A stretch of DNA of 64,000 nucleotides. Source: Elysia crispata. Its lineage: Eukaryota; Mollusca; Gastropoda; Plakobranchidae. The DNA is taken from positions 1,587,001 through 1,651,000 of the forward strand of contig JAWDGP010007412.1 of assembly GCA_033675545.1 (NCBI GenBank), read 5' to 3'. Numbering within the stretch: the first letter of the stretch is position 1; every line of letters begins with the position of its first letter. A program made the translations under genes and the position numbers. Shown piece by piece: positions 27,001-36,910 of the stretch. The notes beneath the pieces were generated by a model that was not told where the DNA came from, did not search any database, and worked only from the letters and a program-made list of their open reading frames with translations.

Positions 27001-29599
27001 TCCAGCGTGGGAAGAGGGGTGATGCAATGTTGAGAAAGCTAGAAGACACGCGATTCATGAGGGTTTTACAACCCTGAAAAGCTAACGAGGTTACACTTAG
27101 GCCGGATCCAAACAGCGTCCATAGAACTGACGGGCCCAGTGACCCTTTTCTCAAGTCTAGTCCCTTCGGCTTTGTCCTATATCAACAACAAGTGTTGCTA
27201 GACCCCAGCCATAAAAAAATGGCGGGAAAAGAGACCCCGAGGGTGAAAACCAATAAGAGTAAAGACACGTGCTAAATAGTACGGCTCTCATTGAAAATTT
27301 TCCAAATTTGGAAAATGAAGAACAGTGAATGCTTTGGTTGTGGTTCGTTACATGTTTGGGGCATAAAAATTATCTTCCTGTGACCAAAATCAAGAGGAAT
27401 TTCAATGTAATATGGTTACACTCACAATTGGGGAATGATTCAAAAAAGAACGCTAAAAAGACAACTCTATATCAGTAATGACTGAACATTTACAGAGTAA
27501 GCCCGTTTCATACTATCTGCTCAGAGCGGGAATAGTTCTAAATGTCGTGACATTTTAATGTGGGTCGCCAGGTGCAACGGATTTGTTTAAAAAAAACAAA
27601 AAAAAAAACGAAGGAAGTATTGATCTGAGCGGTTGAAAACCACATATATGTGTATTTGTGTGTGTGTGGGTAAGTTTCAGAGAGAAAGAGAGAGATAACT
27701 TTCTCACAGGTTACATAAAAAAATAATTCATTTCTTTAGCATCATTAATATTAAATTTGTCTCACTGACATTCAAATCTAAATTCTAAATAAAAACTAAA
27801 AGTTTGAATCTATGTGTGGTAAATGATTCAAACAGATTTTACCCTGTTATTTTCTTTTTCAAAAAAAAAATTAGTTCCTTTAGATCAGAAGTCGCATTTA
27901 GTTAATGTTTGCCTTATACAGCCTCAAGGTGTATAAAATTATGATTGAAAACAAAAGAAAGAAAACAAATTCATTAATGGTCATGAAGAAAACTTGACCA
28001 GTTCTTTTAAAAGCCTTTGTGAATCACGAACAAGAAAGTAAACAATGACAACATATTATATTATGCCAAAATAGAAAGACAAGTTGCACTTATAGTGATA
28101 ACTTCTAAGACATTGTTACATTTTCACCAGATTTAATGGTATAAAACTTGGATGGCATTTGGTATTTGATTCTTCAAAGACATTGCACTGGTTGTCTTCA
28201 GCTTCTATATAGTGAAAGTGTAAAAAAAAATATATGTGGTTTGATACCAAACCAGCAGCATTTTAAATAACAAGCACAGAATTCACATCAATGATTCATG
28301 AGTGTTATTGTTAATTAGTGTATTGAAATGGTACTAAGAGTAAGAAGTTTTTTTGTATTTTATACTATTTTACAAGTTTGCTTATCTACCCACAAAAAAG
28401 CTGGTAAACCTTGCAACCTGATTCGTGATAAAGGTCCTCTTTTAACTTCAAGAGCCATGGAGTTCGAGCAAAATCTGGAAGGACTTTCGAATGAGGGCTT
28501 CATTTGAAATGGAGGACTAATGAGCTGAGAACACTCTTGATCTATAGGCCAATATTTGCCATATAGAAGAACTTGTTAATACCTCAAGTAAGTGTAAATC
28601 TTTTTCTAACATTGAATTACCAATTAAAAAAAACAAAAAACTATGGCATCAGCTACATTATATCATATCTAAACCAATACACTCAATCAAAAGTCCAACC
28701 CAAAATACTTTTAAGACTTTCTAAGGGTTTTTATACATCTGTCATCCATATAGAATGTCATCCTATTTCTAATATAAGATTAAAATGATTATTATTAAAT
28801 CATTGTTTATTGTTGAGCATCTGGTATCACTTTGAAAAGCATGTTATTGTTTTGGTATTATTACACTTATCAGCACAACTCTCTTTAAGCTTTAAAATTG
28901 TATTTTTAATAATGAACACTGAACAAGAATGAAGGTTTTCTTCGTCGCAAATATATAATTTTCAAGATGTAAGTATTTTTGTGTTTGTCTAAATTCCCAT
29001 TAAACTAAAAATTTCGAATTCGTCAAGAAACATTCAACTGTGAAGCCTAATGTGAGATGGGTGGATATCTTCAAATTTACCGTTGTTTTTAATACTTTAT
29101 GTTCCCTACAAATTCTAAAGAATCTTATGCCTATTAGTATTAAATCAATCTAGGACTTGAAAAGTAAAATGTACTCACATACGATGACGATGGCAAGGAA
29201 GCGCTCTGCTATGAAGGGAACTTCACAACCAGGGAAGAAGGGCTTGAGAATGTACAGGGAAGCTATCAAGCTCAGAGCAGCAATACCCACTGGACAAATG
29301 AGTGTAAAATCAATCCACAGGCACACAAACGCTGGGAAATCTCCAAAAGCACGCTTGATGTAGACATACTCTCCACCTGACTCAGGCATCGAGGCACCAA
29401 GCTCAGCATAGCAAAGAGCACATAGAGTGTTGTACAAACCACAAATAGCCCACATGACGAGGGACAGCCCGACAGAGCGTGTATGCTTTAGTATACCCAC
29501 TGGCGACACAAAGATGCCTGAGCCAATGATGATGCCTACTATGATTGCTACCCCCTGCAGCAAGGTGATCTGTCGCTTGAGTTGAACTGCCTTTGCCAT
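5794..29599 (-). CDS. SLC7-family heteromeric amino-acid transporter light chain (10 exons, 474 aa)
   Basis: Joining 29179-29599, 21464-21589, 19008-19107, 18444-18488, 17779-17902, 16953-17059, 16338-16434, 11045-11194, 10436-10613 and 5794-5870 gives one open frame of 1,425 nt ending in TAA. The product is a multi-pass plasma-membrane amino-acid exchanger of the APC superfamily. Visible marks are the unwound TM1 motif GSGIF (residues 26-30), the TM6 motif FWAYSGW (210-216), TEEL (223-226) and the RPIKVP segment near the C terminus. Cys125 (FFPGC) sits in the loop between TM3 and TM4, where light chains form a disulfide with the SLC3 heavy chain. Length fits the family (about 470-535 aa). 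The start has a good context (A at -3, G at +4), and VQLKR-ITLL follows it, as in relatives. The exon 4 and exon 8 segments resemble xCT (SLC7A11). The C-terminal VVPP resembles b0,+AT. The substrate subtype cannot be settled by eye. Confidence 0.94.
6046..6097. repeat. (TA)n microsatellite followed by TATG-rich text
   Basis: About 22 near-perfect TA units, then ATGTATGTATGTATGGTATG. Lies in SLC7 intron 9. Confidence 0.95.
7752..9935 (-). mobile_element. Decayed Tigger/pogo DNA transposon in the last intron of the SLC7 gene
   Basis: The ends carry inverted repeats: CAGTGGAAACCTC at 7752 and its complement ending at 9935 match at 15 of the first 17 positions and are flanked by TA on both sides, as expected for Tc1/mariner-pogo insertion. 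The minus strand codes Tigger-type transposase pieces. 9252-8815 has the N-terminal CENP-B/Psq-like helix-turn-helix (LKRKHTALTLETKLKLLSEI) fused in frame to the DDE-domain segment FFKCLPDKT, GGKKAKDR and VIGKTAKP. 8697-8047 has LVFLPPNTTSILQPCDQGI and FKRLYRK. VDNCPAHP, carrying the second catalytic Asp, lies near 8720 in another frame. The HTH_CENPB domain and the first catalytic Asp (NADETG region) are deleted; a stop at about 8817 and a frameshift near 8700 separate the pieces. The element is dead. It has the same orientation as the host gene. Confidence 0.92.
10436..10613 (-). CDS. SLC7 light chain exon 9
   Basis: Codes VPIALPAALCLV to PHSIQSKI plus one base, covering TM11-TM12. Acceptor TGTCAG, donor GTGAGT. 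Confidence 0.93.
11045..11194 (-). CDS. SLC7 light chain exon 8
   Basis: Codes 50 complete codons, MLLVLCYQ to LHRPIK, covering TM9-TM10. Acceptor CATTAG, donor GTATGT. LRY-x-x-P-x-x-HRP-x-KVP across this junction is close to the xCT form. Confidence 0.93.
12073..12300. repeat. Diverged two-copy tandem repeat, period about 158 bp
   Basis: The stretch beginning TTTTGCGCTTTATTTGATG at 12073 recurs in altered form at 12231, including GTTTCTAG, then AGTTATGAA and CACTATGA-like text at matching spacing. It abuts a second repeat array. Confidence 0.6.
12293..12717. repeat. Three-unit tandem repeat, period about 138-147 bp
   Basis: TTATTTTGTGACATCTACAT starts at 12432 and again at 12571, and a shortened form starts at 12718. 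GATATAAGCCTCA, CAATGATCTTAGCAGA and GGCCnAGGCAAGGGC also recur at these spacings. Unit 1 (12293-12431) is more diverged. Each full unit holds a palindromic core, GGCCAAGGCAAGGGC paired with GCCCTTGGCC. It lies in SLC7 intron 7. Confidence 0.8.
12890..13020 (+). repeat. Possible second tRNA-like SINE
   Basis: GTGCGAAGTGGTAAGGGCC near 12911 resembles an internal pol III box A, and TTTGGAACCCACG near 12997 resembles box B. The spacing (about 85 bases) is longer than usual, so this is a weak call. It lies in intron 7 of the SLC7 gene. Confidence 0.25.
13620..13713. repeat. Compound (CA)n(GA)n microsatellite
   Basis: About 8 AC units followed directly by about 38 GA units. Lies in SLC7 intron 7. 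Confidence 0.97.
14945..15295 (-). pseudogene. Fragment of a BED-finger DNA transposon
   Basis: On the minus strand, TFCLFC (about 15286-15269) is followed, after a stop and in another frame, by VTRHAQSEGHKR (from about 15231). Together these give a Cx2C...Hx5H arrangement typical of BED fingers at the N-terminus of hAT-like transposases. VKNTHALPAVSQAIISLKRG follows, like the linker seen after such fingers, then similarity fades. It is a short broken remnant in SLC7 intron 7. Confidence 0.35.
16338..16434 (-). CDS. SLC7 light chain exon 7
   Basis: Codes LFYIGAKNNHMP to SSLFII. Acceptor TTTTCAG, donor GTAAGT. R-LFY-GA/SR-x-x-H-P is the standard segment after TM8. Confidence 0.93.
16953..17059 (-). 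CDS. SLC7 light chain exon 6
   Basis: Codes TFAEQTMGNAWQW to ALSMS and two bases of the next Arg codon. Acceptor TGCAG, donor GTGAGA. This is the TM8 region; GTANG matches the G-x-x-NG position of relatives. Confidence 0.92.
17779..17902 (-). CDS. SLC7 light chain exon 5
   Basis: Codes NLPLAIFISM to QSTAVAV, plus the end of a split Arg codon. Acceptor TTTTAG, donor GTGAGT, phase 0 end. NLPLAI and the AVAV stretch before TF are conserved in SLC7 light chains. Confidence 0.93.
17956..17972. repeat. G17 homopolymer run
   Basis: Uninterrupted G run just upstream (in gene orientation) of SLC7 exon 5. A C15 run is at 26814-26828, and G runs of about 13-16 lie inside the hAT element at 51061 and 53143. 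Confidence 0.9.
18444..18488 (-). CDS. SLC7 light chain exon 4 (45-nt small exon)
   Basis: Codes SYLNFLTEELVNPN, with split codons at both ends. Acceptor CTCTCAG, donor GTAATA. TEEL-x-NP is a hallmark that directly follows the TM6 motif in light chains. Confidence 0.9.
19008..19107 (-). CDS. SLC7 light chain exon 3
   Basis: Codes residues 183-215 and most of 216, ending in the TM6 FWAYSGW motif. The acceptor is a good TTTGCAG. The donor is weak, GTTGGC, but it is the only position that completes Trp216 with the next exon and keeps the frame. Confidence 0.88.
21464..21589 (-). CDS. SLC7 light chain exon 2
   Basis: Codes residues 141-182 (WILIAIN to IAFMQ) plus one base. Acceptor CCAG, donor GTGAGC. 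The split codon across the 7.6-kb intron 1 reads TGG (Trp141), restoring the frame expected for TM4-TM5 of the family. Confidence 0.92.
22078..22330. repeat. Degenerate minisatellite-like GC-richer patch in SLC7 intron 1
   Basis: GATGGCATGGATGGGGTGGC and variants (GATGGCATGGATAGGGTGG and others) recur about every 60 bases. The minus strand is open for 66 codons of Pro/Ser/Thr/Ala-rich sequence as a result. It matches no known domain and is not needed by the SLC7 reading frame. Confidence 0.5.
23997..24077. repeat. (TA)n microsatellite
   Basis: About 40 TA units in SLC7 intron 1. Confidence 0.97.
25595..25652. repeat. 24-bp tandem repeat, about 2.4 copies
   Basis: GTCAAAATGTGGCATCTGCC recurs at 25595, 25619 and 25643 (last partial) with one base change. 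Lies in SLC7 intron 1. Confidence 0.85.
29179..29599 (-). CDS. SLC7 light chain exon 1
   Basis: Codes residues 1-140 plus one base: N-terminus, TM1 (GSGIF), TM2, TM3 and the Cys125 loop. It ends at a GTGAGT donor. A possible acceptor (TAG then GAACAC on the minus strand) lies about 15 bases before the ATG, so an upstream non-coding exon is likely. Confidence 0.93.
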
Positions 29600-29839
29600 G
29601 GTATAAGTTTGTGTTCCTAAATACTGGTAGGATTTTCAAATGAAATTTGCCGGTCACCGTGTTTTATGCTTTGAAGATATGATACTTACAGCTTACACAA
29701 TTTACAGTCTCAGATCTTTTGCCGAAATTCATCGATGATCAAATTATTCAAAATGTTAAATGACTTTTGGCCATGGAAAAAAATAATAAAGTACAGCAAA
29801 ATGTGTTGCATTCATGATTCAAATTATTTCCACTAATGA

Positions 29840-30925
29840 TACTAGATTCTAGATCTATCTTCATCTATAACTGCAATGCAGCCAGTAGGCCTAATTCTCA
29901 ACTCCGTAGATTATTTTTTTAATGCTGTTTAGAGGACTGAGTAAATTATTATTCTATGATTATGCCTCCATATGAAAAAAATTGCACAGCTTTTTCCAAC
30001 CCGTTGTAACTTTGACAATTAAAGCTTTTTTGGGCATTAAACAAAACATAGAATTCTAAAGTGGAAAAAAGATCTACCTCCTATATATGTACAGATATAG
30101 AATTAGACATTAGTTCAAAAAGAGTTACATTTTTACGCCTACTTAATACTTGTTCATAAAACCTGTAAAATCCATTATTATGCCGGACCAGAGTTTTTAA
30201 AAGATAATCATGGCTTGAGATATTGATGCTAAAAATCTACATCTAGAACACATTGTTATCTAGAGTAAATAAATTGCAAGTATTCTGCTCAGCATTTTTT
30301 AAATCTTAATTTGACTAGCAGATAGAGATTAGATCTATGATATAGATCTAGATCTAGATGATCACGGGTAAATAAAAAAATCTGTGGCCATATGAAATCG
30401 TCGGATAGATCTAGAATCTAGAAAAGATTTTCACACTAGAACTAGATCTAGATCTTGATAGAATCTAGAATCTGTTTTAGATTTGAATCTGATATCTCTA
30501 GACCTAATCTCAATGGGGATTCAATATGGTTATTTCTAAGGCTACTTTATAAAGATTCAGATCCATGTCCGAAGATTTTTTTAATTTTTTAATCAAGTTA
30601 TCTTGATCTAGATCTAGATGTAGAATACCTTCTAAGATTAAATTTCTGGGTCAAGATCCCACTAAATCAGTATCTAGACCATGCTAGGCCTAGATGAACG
30701 GTTAATCTGCTCAAAATAACGTGGGTGCTCTTGACGTAAATAAAAAAATCGAGATCTAGATCTAGATAGATATGTTTTGAATCTGATCTAGATCTGGATC
30801 TAGCTTGAAATAAGATCTAACTCTATTATATTCTAGCCTTTCACCGACATCTCAAAAATTGTGTCTGCTATATTACATGTGTTCGTCTGCTGTTACAATC
30901 CTTCGAAACCTAGATCTAGGCAAAG
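29840..30925. promoter_or_regulatory. Cluster of AGATCTAG palindromic words upstream of the SLC7 start
   Basis: At least nine sites hold (T)AGATCTAGATCT or a close variant, for example near 29846, 30343, 30407, 30447, 30609, 30752, 30787 and 30907. The span is 0.25-1.3 kb upstream of the SLC7 ATG on the minus strand. The word is palindromic, so strand is not defined. A role in transcription is inference only. Confidence 0.4.
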
Positions 30926-31210
30926 CATGTGTACAGTTCAGCTCGCGGTAGCTTTGTTTCTAAACTGTATTTTACGTCCCCTAAGTTTCCCAGCGAATCG
31001 AGTTGTGTTTAGTGCGAAGATTTGTTTCTACTTCTTGCCTCGGAGAGATACGAGCAGAAGTGACTAAGCTTAAGCTTATGGCAGGCGCGGAGCAAGAGAG
31101 TTTGCGAACCCGCCAAAAGATCTTAGCCGCCTTTCCATTGGGTATTTTCACACCACTAGGCCTAGTACTACTCTCTCACGTTTGTGGCGCTGACAACAAA
31201 TTATTTTCCT
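30880..31210 (-). promoter_or_regulatory. Candidate promoter region of the SLC7 gene
   Basis: This patch is richer in G+C and CpG than its surroundings and carries a minus-strand CCAAT word (plus ATTGG at about 31137), 1.3-1.6 kb upstream of the coding start. A non-coding first exon somewhere here is plausible but no exact start can be given. Confidence 0.25.
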
Positions 31211-31495
31211 AAAGTGATGCAATCGCAAGGAGTTGAGTCGTGGAGTAGGCTTAAATCAACATGATGTTACGGCATCACATCCTCAATGTATGGTCACCTT
31301 TAGTTTGATTTTTCTCGTTTCTTTTGTTTTTTGTTGTTGTTTTTTTGTGAACAAGAGCAGTGATGATGAATTAAAATTTTAATGATGAAAGAAAGCGTCA
31401 CACACACACACATACAAAAAGAAATTAATAAGAATCGGTCATAAATTTTATCAAAGGAACTTAAATAATAATACTTAAATTAAGCATTAACCTGA

Positions 31496-31573
<78 letters not shown>
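31496..31573. repeat. (TTA)n microsatellite
   Basis: About 26 ATT units followed by CAGCAGTAGTAGCAGCAGC, in the region between the divergent SLC7 and CBR1 genes. Confidence 0.97.
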
Positions 31574-31883
31574 CAGCAGTAGTAGCAGCAGCATCTATAA
31601 ACTTTAAGCTAGTCAGTTCAAGTCATGGAGAGGTAAAAAAAAAATGACAAAAAGATTGTTTAGTGAATTTTGCGCTGCTGTGCATCATGCGAATAATGTT
31701 GTGTACTGTGGTGCTCTGATCTTATAATACATAGAATTAGCATTTTAGGAGTAGATATAAGAAGTCTCTGGAGGATGAAAGGTGATCCAGGAGTAAGAGT
31801 GTAGAAGGACACGTCCTCTCCACACTGCAAATACTCCAAGACTGACTAGAGACAGGAGTCAAGTTTGCCTGCACCAAGAGACA

Positions 31884-31925
31884 TGACGTCACATTTCCGT
31901 CAATCAAAAACATCCTACGACGTCA
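31884..31925. promoter_or_regulatory. Pair of CRE-like sites
   Basis: A perfect TGACGTCA palindrome at 31884-31891 and CGACGTCA at 31918-31925 are 34 bases apart, 2.3 kb upstream of the SLC7 ATG. CREB/ATF binding is inferred from the word alone. Another perfect TGACGTCA stands alone at 13041. Confidence 0.35.
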
Positions 31926-33866
31926 TAATCGGCAGATTTGCACAAGCAAGGTGAACTGGTGAATCCGTTTCCAGGAACAGTCTCTCGTTGGGCAATTCCA
32001 ACAATCCCGCTTTCTGATCCTCGGTGAAGCCAGGTCCGTTTCTAGACCCTCACTTAAAGCAACCCCAATGACCAGGCCCTCCCATAACCCTCCTGGCCAG
32101 ATCTTCCCATTTCCCATCTGACCCTGCCTGCAAACTAACTACCCTTATTTTTCGAGCGACATCCGTCCAAAGTTTGTTGAGAGACTTCTCGCATTAGAAT
32201 GTCTCCGGCTGCAGAGATAGGTCCACTTCCCAAAGACCCCTTTTAAAAAATCAAAGAGAAAGAAAATCTAGTGGATGCACAGCCAATGCAGGCGTTCTGA
32301 GTCAACCCTATGTAATGTATCTACACCCAAGGACAGTGCACTGTTTGTATTCTTACCCTAGCCACCCGTCCTCATATTTTTACCAAAAAACCCATTCCCC
32401 CTCCAGATCCCAAACCCGTGGCATTAGGGTCGGTGCAAATATCTGGCCCTCTCCACGATCCCCATTGCCCACCCCGCTTCCCTATATGAAAATGCCCTCG
32501 GTTGACGAGATTTAAAGTTTCGGTTAAACAGAATAAAAATAAAATCTTTTAACTCTCATGGCAACAAAGAATGGGGAGTTGCTGATATTCGCTTAAAACA
32601 AAAGAGAGTGGGCTATTTTGTTTGAGGTTTTGGCCAGCTCCTGAAGCAAAAATACCTGTACTGAGGAATTTGTTGAAAAATACTGAACATGCTTGACTTC
32701 CAAAGCATAGGCTGAGCAAATTCAAATCCGGAAAAAAAAAATTGTAATTTATGACATGTTTAAACGGGTAAAAAAGATGTTTTATAAAACAATATCTCTG
32801 ATCTCCTAAAATTGCTTCTAGTGTTCTAGACAATGGCCTACTGGATTCCAGAGGGTTGTGTCTACACCCACAAGGAACGAAGTTCATGGCTTTCATTAAT
32901 GTAATAGAGCTGTATTAACTCCGCGAAATCTAGATCTAAGCCCGACGGAAGCTTGGTTTAGGTATATCTGTTGTATCGAAGTGCGATTCAGATTAATACT
33001 AACACCTTCCATAAAAAGAGTTTATGGAATCCAACTCTAAAGCGAAAATGCGCACGCAGCAAAAATGTTCAGAGGAAATATAATTATGCAAATATGTTTT
33101 CCTTTTGCATAAAAATTCAAAATCTCATGAGACTGCTTTTACTTTTATTAAAATTTTGTTACGGCAAATACTCCCTTACCCTGCTCATACACTTCACAAA
33201 AGCTTTGTTAAACCTCATGTCTAAATTGATTAGGCAGATGCTGCTATGCCCAAAGGATTATGATTCGCTTTTGCAACAGACGTTCCTTTTATTTTTTTTT
33301 TTAAGCCAAATCTGAGGATTTTGCTTTCAAAAACTTTTCTGAGTTCAAGGAACAATAGAAGAACTGTTTGCATTGGATGGCAAATACAGTGTGGAAAAAC
33401 AGAAGTTGCACAATGTGTGTAAAATTTCAAGTAGGCCTTTTGAATTTCATTCCTAGCTCCATGCTCGGTTGTGGATTAAACTTTATCGTCTCTCGTTAAC
33501 ACAGATTTTCTTTTTTTTTTTTTTGTTTTTTACTATTTTTTTTTAAAACACGCAAAAAAGAGAGCTTTTCCCTTGCGATTATCGATAGATCAAATTTAAA
33601 TTAAGCTTTGCGATTTCGCAAAGTTTTCAGTGTAGTATTAAATTGCAAGCAAAGATGATTTTACTTAACTAAAAGTGTAACGCTTGGCCCTAATCTACAT
33701 CGCATTGATTTTGTCATTCTCACAGATAAAATGCTCACGAGCCCCCGGCACCGAAGCAGTATAATAAGTAGCAATTCTAAACAACTAAGCTGACCCCTCG
33801 TGACCGAGCATTGGACAACGCGGCAAACAAAATAATCAACCTATTGGATTCTGCCTTTTTGCACAG

Positions 33867-33917
33867 TTTGATAAGTCGTACTGGTTGGGTATTTGATAAG
33901 TCGCACTGGTTGGGTAA
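33867..33917. repeat. 25-bp tandem repeat, two copies
   Basis: TTTGATAAGTCGTACTGGTT at 33867 recurs at 33892 with one change. Confidence 0.85.
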
Positions 33918-34018
33918 CTCTGTTCCAAGGGGAAAGTCAACATGCCACGGGGCTAACTTAGCATGGATTTATGTAACGTTTCTGCTTTAAAATCAGACAT
34001 TAAACTTATCTTCTATCA

Positions 34019-34020
<2 letters not shown>

Positions 34021-34101
<81 letters not shown>

Positions 34102-34110
34102 TCTTCTTCG
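34021..34110. repeat. (CT)n microsatellite ending in TTC units
   Basis: About 39 uninterrupted CT units, then TTCTTCTTCTTC, 2.8 kb upstream of the CBR1 start. Confidence 0.97.
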
Positions 34111-35091
34111 CCAGCTTTATTTTTTTCTCTAATTCCCTCATAAAAGACACATTATTTACTTTCTTTTTTCGTCCAGTCATTCTCCCCCCTTTTTTTCCCC
34201 TCTCTATCTTTCTCCCCCTCTCGCTCTATGTCTTCTCTAATAGAGCAATACAAGACCTGTATCGATGTGTTTTTACTTGTGTAGTACTGGTAGGCCTACT
34301 GGTAGTTTCTGATGATACCTGATGTTGGTGGACACACATGACCAGAACGAAGATATCGACAGTAAAACCACTTGTTAAAAATCAGGTTGCGGTTAATCCT
34401 TTTTGTTGATATACGCTCTGAATCTAAACTTTTAAGGCAGAAATTTCTCCTCTAAAATAATATAAAAGCAAAATAAAATAATTATCATGAGTTTTCTATA
34501 AACTTTTAGAAAGCTTGTTTTTTTTTTTTTTAACCTTATCTACTCAGAACTTTATTCCACTAACATTTCGAACAACCTTTTCGAACAATATCTTGTCTTG
34601 CAATAAATTACGAGTCTAAATTAAAATACATCACTGTTATGCAAGTTGTTGGTCATACCAGCTTTTCATTTTCAAGAAGTCAAGAACAGGTGATTAGTCT
34701 TGATGTCTTTCCTCTATAGCCATGCTCTAGGAAGCATGCAGTCCATCAACGCCAAATGTGTTGCAAATGTAAATTTAAAAGTTTTTACAACCGAGAACAG
34801 TCTTTTCTACGTTCTGAAACGCTGTGATTTGAGATGTATACTTACGGCAAGATTTAATATTTGAGGCAAGTGCACAGTTGATGAAGGGTAATTTATTCTC
34901 TATTGATCAAGATTGTTCGTTCTATTGTTCAGAACAATCTGTAACATTCAATTTTTTCCTTCCTATGAACTAAAAAAAAAACTGTCTGTTCTTTGAAACG
35001 GCAAAAGAAAAAAACAAAGAAAGCAAAAACATCTTGAGTAGATGTGTTATCTTAATTGAAGAATTTAATTTTAATTTAATTTTTTTTCTTT

Positions 35092-35387
<296 letters not shown>

Positions 35388-35457
35388 CAAAATTACCACA
35401 CTTGGTTACAAAAAAGGATCCAAAGGAAGAGTGCATGTCTGTGATTAGTAGGCCTAT

Positions 35458-35493
<36 letters not shown>

Positions 35494-36069
35494 GAAAAAA
35501 GGATCTAGCACACAACTTTATTAGTTTGAAACAAAACTAAAAATTTTAAAAACTTAACGAATAAACCTTTCGCCCGTAATTAACGCGGATTCGTCTCAGA
35601 GATTCCCTCAGGGTGGCCAAACTTGTTTCGGAGCAGAGGGTGAAGGCTTTCTTATCATATAAACATCCCCGCTTCGAACTCTCTTTTTAACCTGTGTTGG
35701 TCCTCTTTAAAGATAGGCTAGTGCACTCAGGATAAACGCAGTTTTAAAAGTGTACATAGCAACAGCCTAGTCCAACGACAGTGCATAAATTTATCGATTT
35801 CGATTAGTGCAGTGATCTGCGCTCTTAAGTGATAATCCAAAACTGCGCTGGCCTGACCTGAATCTGCGGCAGGTGTGAGAGTGACCATGACATTGTAGAC
35901 CATTATTTAAGTAAACATTATCGTCCAACCGCAACACGCTGCAACGTCAGTAGGCGTGGTCTAGATTAAGTTCAATAGAGCCACAATCTCCAACCGGTAC
36001 CAGAGGTAAAGACATTTTATGTGTATCGGTATGGTCGAGATCCATTAGATTTATTTTCAGACTTAAAAC

Positions 36070-36690
36070 TGCATATCTAGATCTAGATCTAACTCAAGTA
36101 TCATTGTGTAGCTTTGGCTGGTACGCCTATAAACTACTCTAGTTACAAAACTAAATCTTATATCTAGATTTAGATTAAATGTTTTAAATCTGGATGCCCA
36201 GATCCAGATCTGCTACGAGATCTAGGCAATGACTAAGCAAAACAGAACATTACAAAAATGTATCTCTGTATCACTTTATAAAGTTCCAAACCAGGTTCAA
36301 AACAATTTGGATCTAATCTGATTTAGATCTAGATTATTAAATTTTATGAGCTAGATCTCTTTAGACTCTAGGTCCATGAGTAGGTTTGGAATCTAGATTC
36401 TATCACTTCAGCTGAAATGCTTTAATTAATAGAATCTAGGTATAGGTATTGAATCTTCTAAACTGATAAAGTTTAAAAGCCACTGGGCTTAGGCGTCTCT
36501 AATATTAATTTACCAGCATATGATTAACAATCACGATCAGTATAACTGTCTAAATGCTCTTTGTGCAAAATTTTGAAAGAGGTAGATATGATCCTGCCAC
36601 CAAAACTAACCTCTAAACTGGATAGGGTTACAGTCTTACACAAATGATACTCAAACTTAAAACTGAGTATTCAGTCTAGATCTAATAGTT
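36070..36690. promoter_or_regulatory. Cluster of AGATCTAG palindromic words upstream of CBR1
   Basis: Sites near 36076, 36205, 36218, 36325, 36352 and 36676, 0.2-0.8 kb upstream of the CBR1 ATG. Role inferred only from position. Confidence 0.4.
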
Positions 36691-36889
36691 AATGCTCAGT
36701 TAGTGAGTATGTGATTCCTTTTCTTCATTTGGATTTTTTTTGTCTTCTCGAAATTTTGAAGTAAGTATTATAAATGAGAAAAATCATTGCTAACTAATTT
36801 GTGATCCATTGCAATTTCAGTTGCTTGATCACAAGTGGAATCAGGGCATCAACAAATCAGATCCGAGCAATTAGGAAACCTAGATAGAC

Positions 36890-36910
36890 ATGGCAACCAA
36901 AGTAGCAGTT
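36890..36910 (+). CDS. CBR1: CBR1-like exon 1 (coding part)
   Basis: Codes MATKVAV, the first beta strand of the Rossmann fold, and ends phase 0 at a GTAAGT donor. Confidence 0.9.

Larger units (their letters stand above)
21590..29178 (-). other. SLC7 intron 1 (7.6 kb)
   Basis: Contains the Pro-rich minisatellite patch, a 24-bp repeat, a TA microsatellite and a GC-richer stretch at about 26950-27300 that matches nothing recognised. No further SLC7 exon is needed, because exons 1 and 2 join in frame. Confidence 0.75.

Noticed and set aside
33963-34322. 119-codon open frame rich in Ser-Leu
   Set aside because: Driven by the CT microsatellite at 34021-34110.
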